From positions 434,001-498,000 of the forward strand of contig NZ_JAHXZL010000001.1 in the NCBI RefSeq assembly GCF_019429525.1: a DNA stretch of 64,000 nt, in the 5' to 3' direction. The position numbers and the translations under genes are program-made. A model generated the notes under the pieces. It did not search any database and had not been told where the DNA came from. It saw only the letters and a list, made by a program, of their open reading frames with translations. Of this stretch, positions 32,698 through 40,554 are shown in pieces (within the stretch, counting starts at the first letter, position 1; the number at the start of each line of letters is the position of its first letter). The DNA comes from Sphingomonas folli. GTDB taxonomy: Bacteria > Pseudomonadota > Alphaproteobacteria > Sphingomonadales > Sphingomonadaceae.

Positions 32698-33711
32698 ATG
32701 TTCGAGAGCGATCAGCCGCGGCAGACCAGCCGACGGGACGCGCTGCGGCTGGGGGTGGGCGCGGCGGCGACCGCGCTGGTGGCGTGCCGCGGCCACGCCG
32801 GCGAGGTGACCGGCCTGCGCCAGGACGGCATCCCGACGCGTCAGCTCGGCGCGATCACGGGCAACGACCCCGCCGCGATGCGGCAATGGGCGCAGTGGCT
32901 CGGCCGCGCGCAGGACCATGACCTGCTCTACTTCAACCAGGACAGCTGGGAGCAGCTGGAGCGGTCGATCGATTATATCGTCGGCGTCGGCCGCGCGGTG
33001 CTGGCGCAGGGCCGGCGGGTGCAATGGTCGGTCCCGGTCGGTGGCCCGGGCGGCTATGACAGTGTCGCCGCGGGCAAGCGCGACGATCTCTACCGACGCG
33101 TCGCCGCCGCGATCGTCGCGGCTTACCCGCGCGGCGAGGGTCGAATCTACGTGCGCCTGCCGTGGGAGTTCAACCTGCCGTCGCAGTCGCTCGCCGCGCG
33201 CGACGCCGGCGGGCGCTGGGCGGCGCGGCTCTATGTCGCGGCGTGGCGGCGCATCGCGGGCATCTTCCGCCAGGTCTCGCACCGCTTCTATTTCGACTGG
33301 TGCCCCAATATCGGCGAGGGCGGGATCAACCCGGAGCAATGCTACCCCGGCGACGACGTGGTCGATGTCGTCAGCCTCGACCTCTATTACCAGGGCAAGT
33401 ACGACGACCAGAACATGCGCGACGGCGGCCGCTCGATCTTCGGCTATCGCCTGTCGCAGCCCTTCGGTCTGGCCTGGCTGTCGAGCTTCGGCGCGCGCCA
33501 CGGCAAGCTGATCGGGCTGTCGGAATGGGGCGTGGACGACGATCGCGCCGTCGTCTTCGCGCAGCTGCTCACCGCCTGGATCGTCGCGCAGGGCACCCGC
33601 CTGTCGCACCACAATTACTGGAACCGCGCCGACGGCGGCATCGACGCGAAGCTCACCGACCGTCACCTGCCCAGGATAGCGGGCGTGTATCGCGCCGCGT
33701 TCGGGCGCTGA
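32698..33711 (+). CDS. GH26-like glycoside hydrolase, Tat-exported lipoprotein
   Basis: 337 aa. The N-terminus has TSRRDALRLG (Arg12-Arg13, Tat) and then a lipobox LVAC at Cys30, so it is likely lipid-anchored in the periplasm or outer membrane. The rest reads as a TIM barrel with a probable acid/base Glu157 in VRLPWEFN and nucleophile Glu276 in IGLSEWGV, the pattern of GH26 beta-mannanases and relatives. GH26 membership is a judgement by eye; another clan-A family is possible. AGGAGG five bases before ATG 32698 sets the start. A beta-mannanase would broaden this locus to other mannose polymers. Confidence 0.68.
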   Translation: MFESDQPRQTSRRDALRLGVGAAATALVACRGHAGEVTGLRQDGIPTRQLGAITGNDPAAMRQWAQWLGRAQDHDLLYFNQDSWEQLERSIDYIVGVGRAVLAQGRRVQWSVPVGGPGGYDSVAAGKRDDLYRRVAAAIVAAYPRGEGRIYVRLPWEFNLPSQSLAARDAGGRWAARLYVAAWRRIAGIFRQVSHRFYFDWCPNIGEGGINPEQCYPGDDVVDVVSLDLYYQGKYDDQNMRDGGRSIFGYRLSQPFGLAWLSSFGARHGKLIGLSEWGVDDDRAVVFAQLLTAWIVAQGTRLSHHNYWNRADGGIDAKLTDRHLPRIAGVYRAAFGR

Positions 33712-33811
33712 CCGCGCGGCGCTGTCCTACGCGAGGGCGGATGCGCTAGGGCAGGGTGACGTCGCATGGCGCAGCCTCTCCCCTGAGGGGATCGCTGCGA
33801 GAGGTCTCGCT

Positions 33812-33892
33812 GTGCTCCTGCGCGGGCAGGAGGGCAGGGCCACGCGCACCCTGGTTCGCTCGGCCCTGGGTTCCGGCTCTCGCCGGAACACG
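33812..33892. repeat. REP doublet, copy 2
   Basis: CTCCTGC (33815-33821) / GCAGGAG (33826-33832), then GTTCCGGC (33870-33877) / GCCGGAAC (33882-33889), in the same order and with the same flanks (GTGCTCCTGCG, CCTGGGTTCC, GGAACACGG) as copy 1 at 27601-27674. Confidence 0.7.
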
Positions 33893-34106
33893 GTCGCGTG
33901 GCGCGCGGACGTCGGCGTGGCGCAGCGTCTTTCTCATCGCCGCCGGCTGGAACGGCCGGTGGCGCCTATCCTCGCAGCCCCGTCGGCGGCTCCGACATGT
34001 CTCACCATTGGTGCGAGCGCCGATCCGGCGAGAAGCTCTGCCGGATCAAAGTTGCGAGCACCTACAACTGCTTACAGCCGTCGGTTCAGACCAAATAGGT
34101 CGTCGC

Positions 34107-34164
34107 GCGAATGTTGAGTCCGGCGTGCGACATCGTCGAGCGACTCAACATTCGCAACATTCGC
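34107..34164. repeat. 14-bp inverted repeat plus tandem 9-mer
   Basis: GCGAATGTTGAGTC (34107-34120) and GACTCAACATTCGC (34142-34155) are perfect inverted copies 21 bases apart. The last nine bases AACATTCGC (34147-34155) repeat at once (34156-34164). It lies just 3' of the dehydrogenase gene, so it could be a transcript-end structure, though no T-run follows. Confidence 0.6.
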
Positions 34165-34178
34165 GCCGCGCCGAGGGC

Positions 34179-35177
34179 TCAGGCCCAGCCCTCGAGCACC
34201 TGGTCGGGCGGGCGATGGCCGTCGGCCCAGCTGCGGATATTGGCGATGACCCGCTCGCCCGAGGCGACCCGCCCCTCGTAGGTGGCCGAGCCCATGTGCG
34301 GCGTCATGACCACGTTGGGCAGCGCGAGCAGTCGCGGGTCGATCTCGGGCTCGTGCCGCCACACGTCGAGCCCCGCCCCGGCGAGCCGTCCCGCCTCGAG
34401 CGCGTCGACCAGCGCGTCCTCGTCGAGGATGCCGCCGCGGCTGGCGTTGATGACGAAGACGTGCGGGCGCAGCAGCGCGAGCCGGCGCCGGTCGATCAGG
34501 TCGCGGCTGTCGGCGTTGAGCGGGGTGTGGATCGTCAGCACGTCGATCGCGCCGAGCAGGTCGTCGAGCGCGGCGTGCCAGGTCGCGCCCAGCTCGGCCT
34601 CGACCGCCGCGGGCAGCCGGTGGCGGTTGTGATAGTGGATCGAGAGCCCGAAGGCGCGCGCCCGCCGCGCGACGGCCTGGCCGATCCGCCCCATGCCGAC
34701 GATGCCCAGCGCCTTGCCGCCGACGCGATAGCCGAGCATCCCGCCCGGGCTCCAGCCGGCCCATTGGCCCGAGCGCACCAGCTTCTCGCCCTCGGCGAGG
34801 CGGCGCGGCACCGAGACGATCAGCGCCATCGTCAGGTCGGCGGTGTCCTCGGTGAGCACGCCGGGCGTGTTGGTGACGATGATGCCGCGCGCGCGCGCGG
34901 CGCGCAGGTCGATATGGTTCACGCCCGCGCCGAAATTGGCGATCAGCCGGAGCCGCTCGCCCGCGCCCGCGATCAGCGCGGCGTCGATCGTGTCGGTGAC
35001 GGCGGGGACGAGCACGTCGGTGTCGGCCATGGCGGCAGCGAGCTGGTCGCGCGCGAGCGGCCGGTCGCCGCGGTTGTTGCTGGCGTCGAACAGCTGCTCC
35101 AGCCGTCGCATCACCACCTCGGGCAGCTCGCGCGTGACGGTCACCTTGGGGTGGGCGCAGCGTCGCGGGTCGGCCAT
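34179..35177 (-). CDS. D-isomer-specific 2-hydroxyacid dehydrogenase (glyoxylate/hydroxypyruvate reductase type)
   Basis: 332 aa. NAD(P)H-dependent reductase of 2-keto acids. The Rossmann motif is GIVGMGRIGQAVARR; catalytic Arg is in INASRGGILDE and the catalytic His in TPHMGSAT. NFGAGVNHIDL and NTPGVLTEDTADL are typical of the glyoxylate reductase branch. It is a single-gene unit facing the SH3 gene. Substrate choice between glyoxylate, hydroxypyruvate and related acids is not resolved. Confidence 0.88.
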   Translation of the reverse strand: MADPRRCAHPKVTVTRELPEVVMRRLEQLFDASNNRGDRPLARDQLAAAMADTDVLVPAVTDTIDAALIAGAGERLRLIANFGAGVNHIDLRAARARGIIVTNTPGVLTEDTADLTMALIVSVPRRLAEGEKLVRSGQWAGWSPGGMLGYRVGGKALGIVGMGRIGQAVARRARAFGLSIHYHNRHRLPAAVEAELGATWHAALDDLLGAIDVLTIHTPLNADSRDLIDRRRLALLRPHVFVINASRGGILDEDALVDALEAGRLAGAGLDVWRHEPEIDPRLLALPNVVMTPHMGSATYEGRVASGERVIANIRSWADGHRPPDQVLEGWA

Positions 35178-35276
35178 GCGCCCGGATTGGCGCAGCCCCG
35201 CGCGGGCGTCAACGGTTGCCGGTTGATGACGCGCCGCGCGCCTCCTAGAGACTCGAGCGTGGACAGCGGGATCTCA

Positions 35277-35762
35277 GTGCGGCGCGCCGTGGCGGCGGTG
35301 GGCATGGCGGCGGCGGTGGCGTGCTGCACGGCGGCCGACGCGGCGCCCGAGCAGCGCGAGCCGCCCTATTTCGCCTCGCTGAGCCCGTCGCGCGCGCGGA
35401 TGCGCACGGGGCCGGGGCGCACCTTCCCGTCGAGCTGGGTCTATGTCCGCGCCGACCTGCCGGTGCGCGTGGTCGCGGTGTTCAAGGAATGGCGACGGGT
35501 CGAGGACCCGGGCGGCACGCAGGGCTGGATGCTGGGTACGCTGGTGAGCCACACGCGCACCGCGATCGTCACCGGGGGCGAGCCCGCCGAGCTGCGCGAC
35601 CGACCCGGCGGCCCGCACGTGCTGTGGCGCGCGCAGCCGGGCGTGGTGGGGCGGTTGAGCCAGTGCGGCAACGGCTGGTGCCGCCTCGACGTGCGCGGGC
35701 AGGGCGGCTTCGTCCAGACCGAGCGGCTGTGGGGCGTCGCGCCCGGCGAGGTGCTGCCATGA
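35277..35762 (+). CDS. Exported SH3-domain protein
   Basis: 161 aa. A short signal-like N-terminus (RRAVAAVGMAAAVACCTAADAA) precedes a bacterial SH3-type domain: FASLSPSRARMRTGPGRTFPSSWVYVRADLPVRVVAVFKEWRRVEDPGGTQ includes the RMRTGPG loop and an LPV...W...D pattern, followed by a second SH3-like half (AELRDRPGGPHVLWRAQPGVVG). Probably binds cell-wall or protein ligands in the periplasm. GTG 35277 is preferred as it starts right before the basic-hydrophobic segment; GTG 35259 is possible. Overlaps nadC by ATGA. Confidence 0.75.
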   Translation: MRRAVAAVGMAAAVACCTAADAAPEQREPPYFASLSPSRARMRTGPGRTFPSSWVYVRADLPVRVVAVFKEWRRVEDPGGTQGWMLGTLVSHTRTAIVTGGEPAELRDRPGGPHVLWRAQPGVVGRLSQCGNGWCRLDVRGQGGFVQTERLWGVAPGEVLP

Positions 35763-36604
35763 CGTTCGTGCTCGAGGGCTTCGACACCGAGGCGTTCGTC
35801 GACTCGACCCTGGCCGAGGACCTGGGCGGGGCGGGTGACATCACGTCCGCGGCCGTCATCCCGGCCGCGGCGCGGTTCGCGGCGGTGATGGACAGCCGCG
35901 ACGCGATCATCGTCTGCGGGGTCGAGCTGGCCGCCGCCTTCTTCCGCCGGCTCGACCCCGTCGCCGCGATCGAGCCGCTGGTGCGCGACGGCGACCGCGT
36001 CGCCCCCGGCGCCAAGCTGCTGCGCGTGACCGGCGCGGCGCGCGCGGTGCTCACCGCGGAGCGCTCGGCGCTCAACACGATCCAGCATCTGTCGGGGGTC
36101 GCGACGCTCACCGGCGCCTATGTCGCGGCGCTGGAAGGGACCGGGGCGACGCTGCTCGACACGCGCAAGACGCTGCCGGGGCTGCGGCGGCTGGAGAAAT
36201 ATGCCACGCGGACCGGGGGCGCGCGCAACCACCGCATGGGGCTGTGGGACGCGGCGATGATCAAGGACAATCACGTCGCGGTGGCGGGCGGGGTCGGTCC
36301 CGCCGCCGCGCTCGCGCGCGCGACGGGGATCGCCGACATCATCGTCGAGGTCGACCGGCTCGACCAGATCGCGCCCGCGCTCGACGCCGGGGCGACCCAC
36401 CTGCTGCTCGACAACATGCCGCCCCCGGTGCTGCGCGAGGCGGTGGCGCTGGTCGGCGGGCGCGTCCCGACCGAGGCGTCGGGCGGTGTCTCGCTCGAGA
36501 CGATCGGCGCGATCGGCGCGACCGGCGTGACCTATGTCAGCGTCGGCCGCATCACCCAGTCCGCGCCCGCGGCGGACATCGGGCTCGACGTCGCCGCGGC
36601 GTGA
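35759..36604 (+). CDS. nadC: Nicotinate-nucleotide pyrophosphorylase (quinolinate phosphoribosyltransferase)
   Basis: 281 aa. Converts quinolinate and PRPP to nicotinate mononucleotide in NAD synthesis. Family motifs are present: LAEDLGGAGDITS, ERSALNTIQHLSGVAT, LLDTRKTLPGLRRLEKYA, GGARNHRMGLWDAAMIKDNH, EASGGVSLETI and YVSVGRITQS. Length is normal. It begins within the stop of the SH3 gene. No nadA or nadB is close by. Confidence 0.96.
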   Translation: MTFVLEGFDTEAFVDSTLAEDLGGAGDITSAAVIPAAARFAAVMDSRDAIIVCGVELAAAFFRRLDPVAAIEPLVRDGDRVAPGAKLLRVTGAARAVLTAERSALNTIQHLSGVATLTGAYVAALEGTGATLLDTRKTLPGLRRLEKYATRTGGARNHRMGLWDAAMIKDNHVAVAGGVGPAAALARATGIADIIVEVDRLDQIAPALDAGATHLLLDNMPPPVLREAVALVGGRVPTEASGGVSLETIGAIGATGVTYVSVGRITQSAPAADIGLDVAAA

Positions 36605-36668
36605 GCCTGGCGGCTTGCCTCGCGGCGCGCGCGGGCGCAGAGCGCGCGCGCAACCATGAGAGATCGCC

Positions 36669-37100
36669 GTGACGCGTCCGCCCCCGATCGTCCGTTTCGA
36701 GCGCCTGTACCTGACCTCCTTCGCGCTGGGGCTACTCATCTGGGCGCTGACCTGGGACCAGCTGTCGGCGCGGCTCGCCGCCGACCCGCGCACCGCGGCG
36801 TTCGGCTGGATGCTCGCCGCGGCGCTCACGCTCAACGTCGCGATCGCGCTCTTCCAATGGTATGCGGTGGCGCGCCGCGGGGTGGCGTGGGTGCGCTGGA
36901 TGGTGGTGCTGCTGACGACGCTCCACCTGCTGTCGCTGCTCCCCGGCCTGTTCGGCGCGCCGCTCGCGCCGGCGACGCTGCTCGGGCTGGTGCGCGTGGC
37001 GCTCGAGGTGACCGCGGTGGCGCAGCTGTTCGCGCCGGCGGCGCGGGCGTGGTTCGGGCTGGACGGCGTCGACGACGGTGATCGGGAGGAGTTGGCATGA
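36669..37100 (+). CDS. Small four-helix integral membrane protein, unknown function
   Basis: 143 aa, not recognised. Four hydrophobic segments: LTSFALGLLIWALTW, FGWMLAAALTLNVAIALF, WMVVLLTTLHLLSLLPGLF and LLGLVRVALEVTAVAQLFA. The ends are short and soluble (DDGDREELA). The GTG start is 64 bases after nadC, and the stop overlaps the RNase T2 start by ATGA, so the three genes probably share a transcript. Confidence 0.75.
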   Translation: MTRPPPIVRFERLYLTSFALGLLIWALTWDQLSARLAADPRTAAFGWMLAAALTLNVAIALFQWYAVARRGVAWVRWMVVLLTTLHLLSLLPGLFGAPLAPATLLGLVRVALEVTAVAQLFAPAARAWFGLDGVDDGDREELA

Positions 37101-37801
37101 CGCGCTGGTTGGCCGCCGCGGCGCTGGTGGCGCTGCCCGGGAGCGCGGGGGCGCAGGCGCTCTCCTGCGCGCTGCCCGACACGATCGCCGCGCCGCACCC
37201 GGACCTGCCGAGCGCGCGCCAGCCGGCCCGGCGCGTGCCGATCGGCAGCTACACGCTGGCGGTGACGTGGAGCCCGCAATATTGCCGCGAGCACGGCGAC
37301 GACCGCGCCGCGCGTTTCCAGTGCGGTTCGGCCAACCGCTTCGGCTTCGTGCTCCACGGCCTATGGCCGGACGGCGAGGGCAAGGACTGGCCGCAATATT
37401 GCCGCGCCACCCCGATCCTGCCCGCGGCGGTGCTGCGCCGGCATCTCTGCGCGACGCCCTCGGCGCAGCTGCTCCAGCATGAATGGGCCAAGCACGGCAC
37501 CTGCATGGCGGGCTATTCGCCCGAGCGCTATTTCACCCAGTCGAACGCGATGTACGGCCGGCTGCGCTTCCCCGACATGGCGGCGCTGTCGCGCGCGCCG
37601 CTGACCGCGGGCGCGATGGCCGCGGCGGTGGCGCGCGCCAACCCGGGGATGCGCGCCGACATGATCCGCGTCACCGCGACGAGGGAGGGCTGGCTCGACG
37701 AGCTGTGGCTCTGCGTCGACAAGGGCTTCCGTTACACGCGCTGCCCGGCGCACCAGGGCGGGCTCAGGCCGGGCGCGCCGCTCCGGGTCTGGCGCGGCTG
37801 A
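37097..37801 (+). CDS. Periplasmic RNase T2-family ribonuclease
   Basis: 234 aa. Unspecific endoribonuclease of the T2/RNase I type. Both catalytic segments are present: CAS I FVLHGLWPD with His87 and CAS II HEWAKHGTC with His128, Glu129, Lys132 and His133. A signal peptide (RWLAAAALVALPGSAGA) and several Cys residues fit an exported, disulfide-bonded enzyme. Coupled by ATGA overlap to the membrane protein upstream. It ends 7 bases before the convergent VWA gene. Confidence 0.94.
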   Translation: MTRWLAAAALVALPGSAGAQALSCALPDTIAAPHPDLPSARQPARRVPIGSYTLAVTWSPQYCREHGDDRAARFQCGSANRFGFVLHGLWPDGEGKDWPQYCRATPILPAAVLRRHLCATPSAQLLQHEWAKHGTCMAGYSPERYFTQSNAMYGRLRFPDMAALSRAPLTAGAMAAAVARANPGMRADMIRVTATREGWLDELWLCVDKGFRYTRCPAHQGGLRPGAPLRVWRG

Positions 37802-37808
37802 GCCGCGC

Positions 37809-38987
37809 TCAGCGCCGCCGCGCCAGCTCGCGCGTGGCGGCGTCGATCCCCTCGATCGTCAGCGGGAACATGCGGCCGCCCAGCAGGTCGCGGATCAGCG
37901 CGGTGGAGGCGGAATAGCCCCATTGTGCCTCGGGCGCGGGGTTGAGCCAGGCGGCGGCGGGATAGGCCCCGGTCAGCCGCCGCAGCCAGGCCGCGCCGGG
38001 CTCGTCGTTGTGATGCTCGACCGAGCCGCCGGGATGCGTGATCTCGTACGGGCTCATCGCCGCGTCGCCGACGAACAGCAGCTTATAGTCGCGGCCATAG
38101 GTGTGGAGCAGGTCCAGCGTCGGCGTGCGCGCGTCGAAGCGGCGGCGGTTGTCCTTCCACACGCCCTCGTAGACGCAATTGTGGAAGTAGAAGAATGCCA
38201 GGTCGCGGAACTCGCTGGTGGCGGCGGAGAACAGCTCCTCGCAGCGCGTCACGAACGGGTCCATCGAGCCGCCGACATCGAGGAAGAGCAGCAGCTTGAC
38301 CGCGTTGCGCCGCTCCGGCCGCAGCCTCACGTCGAGCCAGCCCTGGCGCGCGGTGCCGTCGACCGTCGCGTCCATGTCGAGCTCCTCCGCGGCGCCCTCG
38401 CGCGCGAAGCGGCGCAGGCGACGCAGCGCGACCTTGATGTTGCGCGTCCCCAGCTCGCGGCCGGGGTCGAGGTCGCGGAAGGCGCGCTGATCCCATATCT
38501 TGACCGCGCGACCGTGGGTCGCTTCGCCGCCGATGCGGACGCCCTCGGGATTGTAGCCCGAGTTGCCGAAGGGGCTGGTGCCGCCGGTGCCGATCCACTT
38601 GCTGCCGCCCTGATGGCGCCCGTGCTGCTCGGCGAGCCGTTCGCGCAGCGTCCGCATGATCTCGTCCCACGAGCCGAGCGCCTCGATCGCCGCCATCTGC
38701 TCGGGCGTGAGATGGCGCTGCGCCACCGCGCGGAGCCACTCCTCGGGCAGCTCGGCGGGGACGACGCCATCCACCGGCAGCGCGCCGCGGAACACCGCGG
38801 CGAAGACCTGGTCGAAGCGGTCGAGCAGCGCCTCGTCCTTCACGTAGATCGCGCGGCTGAGATAGTAGAATTGCTCGGGCGAGCGGTCGATCACCGCCGC
38901 GTCGAGCGCCTCGAGCAGCAACAGATGTTCCTTGAGGCTGGCCGGGATCCCCGCGGCGCGCACCGAGTCGAGGAAGGCGAGGAACAT
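37809..38987 (-). CDS. VWA-domain (CoxE-like) protein
   Basis: 392 aa. The N-terminal region (FLAFLDSVRAAGIPASLKEHLLLLEAL) is that of the CoxE-like group that pairs with MoxR ATPases. A metal-ion site DVGGSM lies at residues 237-242 (a D-x-G-x-S MIDAS), followed by FYFHNCVYEGVW and LLFVGDAAMSPYEI. No signal peptide. Such pairs act as chaperone-like machines that mature metalloenzymes or remodel complexes. It lies 10 bases after the MoxR ATPase gene, so they form one operon; no client enzyme is in view. Confidence 0.88.
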   Translation of the reverse strand: MFLAFLDSVRAAGIPASLKEHLLLLEALDAAVIDRSPEQFYYLSRAIYVKDEALLDRFDQVFAAVFRGALPVDGVVPAELPEEWLRAVAQRHLTPEQMAAIEALGSWDEIMRTLRERLAEQHGRHQGGSKWIGTGGTSPFGNSGYNPEGVRIGGEATHGRAVKIWDQRAFRDLDPGRELGTRNIKVALRRLRRFAREGAAEELDMDATVDGTARQGWLDVRLRPERRNAVKLLLFLDVGGSMDPFVTRCEELFSAATSEFRDLAFFYFHNCVYEGVWKDNRRRFDARTPTLDLLHTYGRDYKLLFVGDAAMSPYEITHPGGSVEHHNDEPGAAWLRRLTGAYPAAAWLNPAPEAQWGYSASTALIRDLLGGRMFPLTIEGIDAATRELARRR

Positions 38988-38997
38988 CGCGTCCGGC

Positions 38998-39864
38998 TCA
39001 GGGCCGCGGCGCGTGCCGGCGCGCCATGAAGGCGAGCCGCTCGAACAGCATCACGTCCTGCTCGTTCTTGAGCAGCGCGCCGTGGAGCGGCGGGATCGCC
39101 TTGGTCGGGTCGCGCTGCTGCAGCACCTCGAGCGGCAGATCCTCGTGGAGCAGCAGCCGGAGCCAGTCGAGCAGCTCACTGGTCGACGGCTTCTTCTTGA
39201 TCCCGGGCACCTCGCGGACCTCGTAGAAGAGGTCGAGCGCGCGGTTGACGAGCGTGGTCTGGATGCCCGGAAAATGGACGTCGACGATCGCCTGCATCGT
39301 CGCTCGGTCGGGGAAGCGGATATAATGGAAGAAGCAGCGCCGCAGGAAGGCGTCGGGCAGTTCCTTCTCGTTGTTCGAGGTGATCACCACGATCGGCCGC
39401 TCGGTGGCGCGCACGGTCTGCCCGGTCTCGTAGACGTGGAACTCCATGCGATCGAGTTCCTGCAACAGGTCGTTGGGGAACTCGAGATCGGCCTTGTCGA
39501 TCTCGTCGATCAGCAGCACCGCGGGCGTGTCGCGCTCGAACGCCTCCCAGAGCTTGCCGCGGCGGATGTAGTTGGCGATGTCGTTGACGCGCGGGTCGCC
39601 GAGCTGCCCGTCGCGCAGCCGCGCCACCGCGTCATAGTCGTAGAGCCCCTGCTGCGCCTTGGTGGTGGACTTCACGTTCCACTCGATCAGCGGGTAGCCG
39701 GTCGCGCGCGCGATCTCATGCGCCAGCACGGTCTTGCCAGTGCCGGGCTCGCCCTTGACCAGCAGCGGCCGGCGCAGCCGCACCGCGGCGTTCACCGCGA
39801 CCTTCAGATCATCGGTGGCGACATAGTCGCCGCTGCCCTCGAACCGCTCCATGCGCGCCGTCAT
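38998..39864 (-). CDS. MoxR-family AAA+ ATPase
   Basis: 288 aa. Walker A GEPGTGKT (residues 38-45), Walker B AVLLIDEIDKAD, sensor-1 VVITSNNEKELPDAFLRRC. The APE2220/MoxR-like branch is suggested by FHYIRFPD and by pairing with the CoxE-like VWA gene directly downstream. Start uncertain: ATG 39864 is used, ATG 39852 would remove four residues. The unknown gene at 39895 lies just upstream on the same strand. Confidence 0.9.
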   Translation of the reverse strand: MTARMERFEGSGDYVATDDLKVAVNAAVRLRRPLLVKGEPGTGKTVLAHEIARATGYPLIEWNVKSTTKAQQGLYDYDAVARLRDGQLGDPRVNDIANYIRRGKLWEAFERDTPAVLLIDEIDKADLEFPNDLLQELDRMEFHVYETGQTVRATERPIVVITSNNEKELPDAFLRRCFFHYIRFPDRATMQAIVDVHFPGIQTTLVNRALDLFYEVREVPGIKKKPSTSELLDWLRLLLHEDLPLEVLQQRDPTKAIPPLHGALLKNEQDVMLFERLAFMARRHAPRP

Positions 39865-39894
39865 GCGGTGCGCCGCGGCGGCTGGCAAGCCGGC

Positions 39895-40554
39895 TCAGCC
39901 GGCGCGCGCGGCGGCGCGGGACTCCAGCAGCTGCCACAGTCCGCGATGCTGGCCGAGCAGCTGCTCGGCGCCGAAGCTGAGCGCGCGCAGCCGCGGTGGC
40001 GCGAGCGCGAGCGAGCGGAGCATCTCGACGGCCTCGTCGCGCGCGGCGGCGAAGTTCGCCGCGGCTTCCTCGCCCAGGCGCTCGGCGCAGCGGTCGAGCA
40101 GCGCGCGGATCGCGACCCAGTCGAGCACGAAGGCCGCGGCGGCGCCGGTGGCGCAGCCGAGCCGGTCCGAGCGCGCCAGCAGCGCCAGCGTGTCGCGCTG
40201 CTGCAGGATCGCGGCGGCGGCGCTGGCCTGGCCGGGCGTCGAGGGCAGCGGGCCCGCGGCGGCGGCGAGACGGACGAGCAGCGTGCGCTCGGCCGCCATC
40301 GCGCCCGCGGCCCGCGCCATCCACGCCGGCGCCAGCGTGTCGACGCCGTGGGCGGTGGCGTGATCGACGAGGCCCGGGAAGGTCCCGTGGACGACGCACA
40401 GGGCGTGGATCGCGTCGGCGAGGTCGCGCAGCGGGGCGGTGGGGTCGGCGAGCGCGCGGGCGTGGCGCGACGCCGCGGTGCCGTCGCGCGCGACCATCGC
40501 GAGGATCAGGTCGGCCGGACCGTCCTCGGGGCGCTGACTCGCGTCCGCCATCAT
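39895..40554 (-). CDS. Ala-rich helical protein, unknown function
   Basis: 219 aa, not recognised. All-helical, soluble, rich in Ala, Leu and Arg, with no signal peptide or known motif. Conserved-looking stretches are HALCVVHGTFPGLVDHA, LDWVAIRALLDRCAERLGEEAA and ALSFGAEQLLGQHRGLWQLL. A GGAGGCAGGA site precedes two adjacent ATGs (40554 and 40551). It is the first gene of a run with the MoxR ATPase and the VWA protein and may be a client or partner, but there is no direct evidence. Confidence 0.65.
   Translation of the reverse strand: MMADASQRPEDGPADLILAMVARDGTAASRHARALADPTAPLRDLADAIHALCVVHGTFPGLVDHATAHGVDTLAPAWMARAAGAMAAERTLLVRLAAAAGPLPSTPGQASAAAAILQQRDTLALLARSDRLGCATGAAAAFVLDWVAIRALLDRCAERLGEEAAANFAAARDEAVEMLRSLALAPPRLRALSFGAEQLLGQHRGLWQLLESRAAARAG

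Larger units (their letters stand above)
33712..34178. other. Gene-free gap with REP doublet and long inverted repeat
   Basis: 467 bases with no convincing gene. The left half has the second REP doublet. The right half, less GC-rich, has a 14-bp inverted repeat. A 33-codon frame at 33997-34098 was considered and rejected. Confidence 0.6.

Noticed and set aside
33997-34098. 33-codon frame in the gap after the GH26-like gene
   Set aside because: No ribosome site, no conserved feature and lower third-position GC than real genes here.
37809-39864. CO-dehydrogenase (coxMSLDE) cluster suggested by the CoxE-like and MoxR genes
   Set aside because: No coxM, coxS or coxL gene is present; the VWA/MoxR pair alone is widespread.
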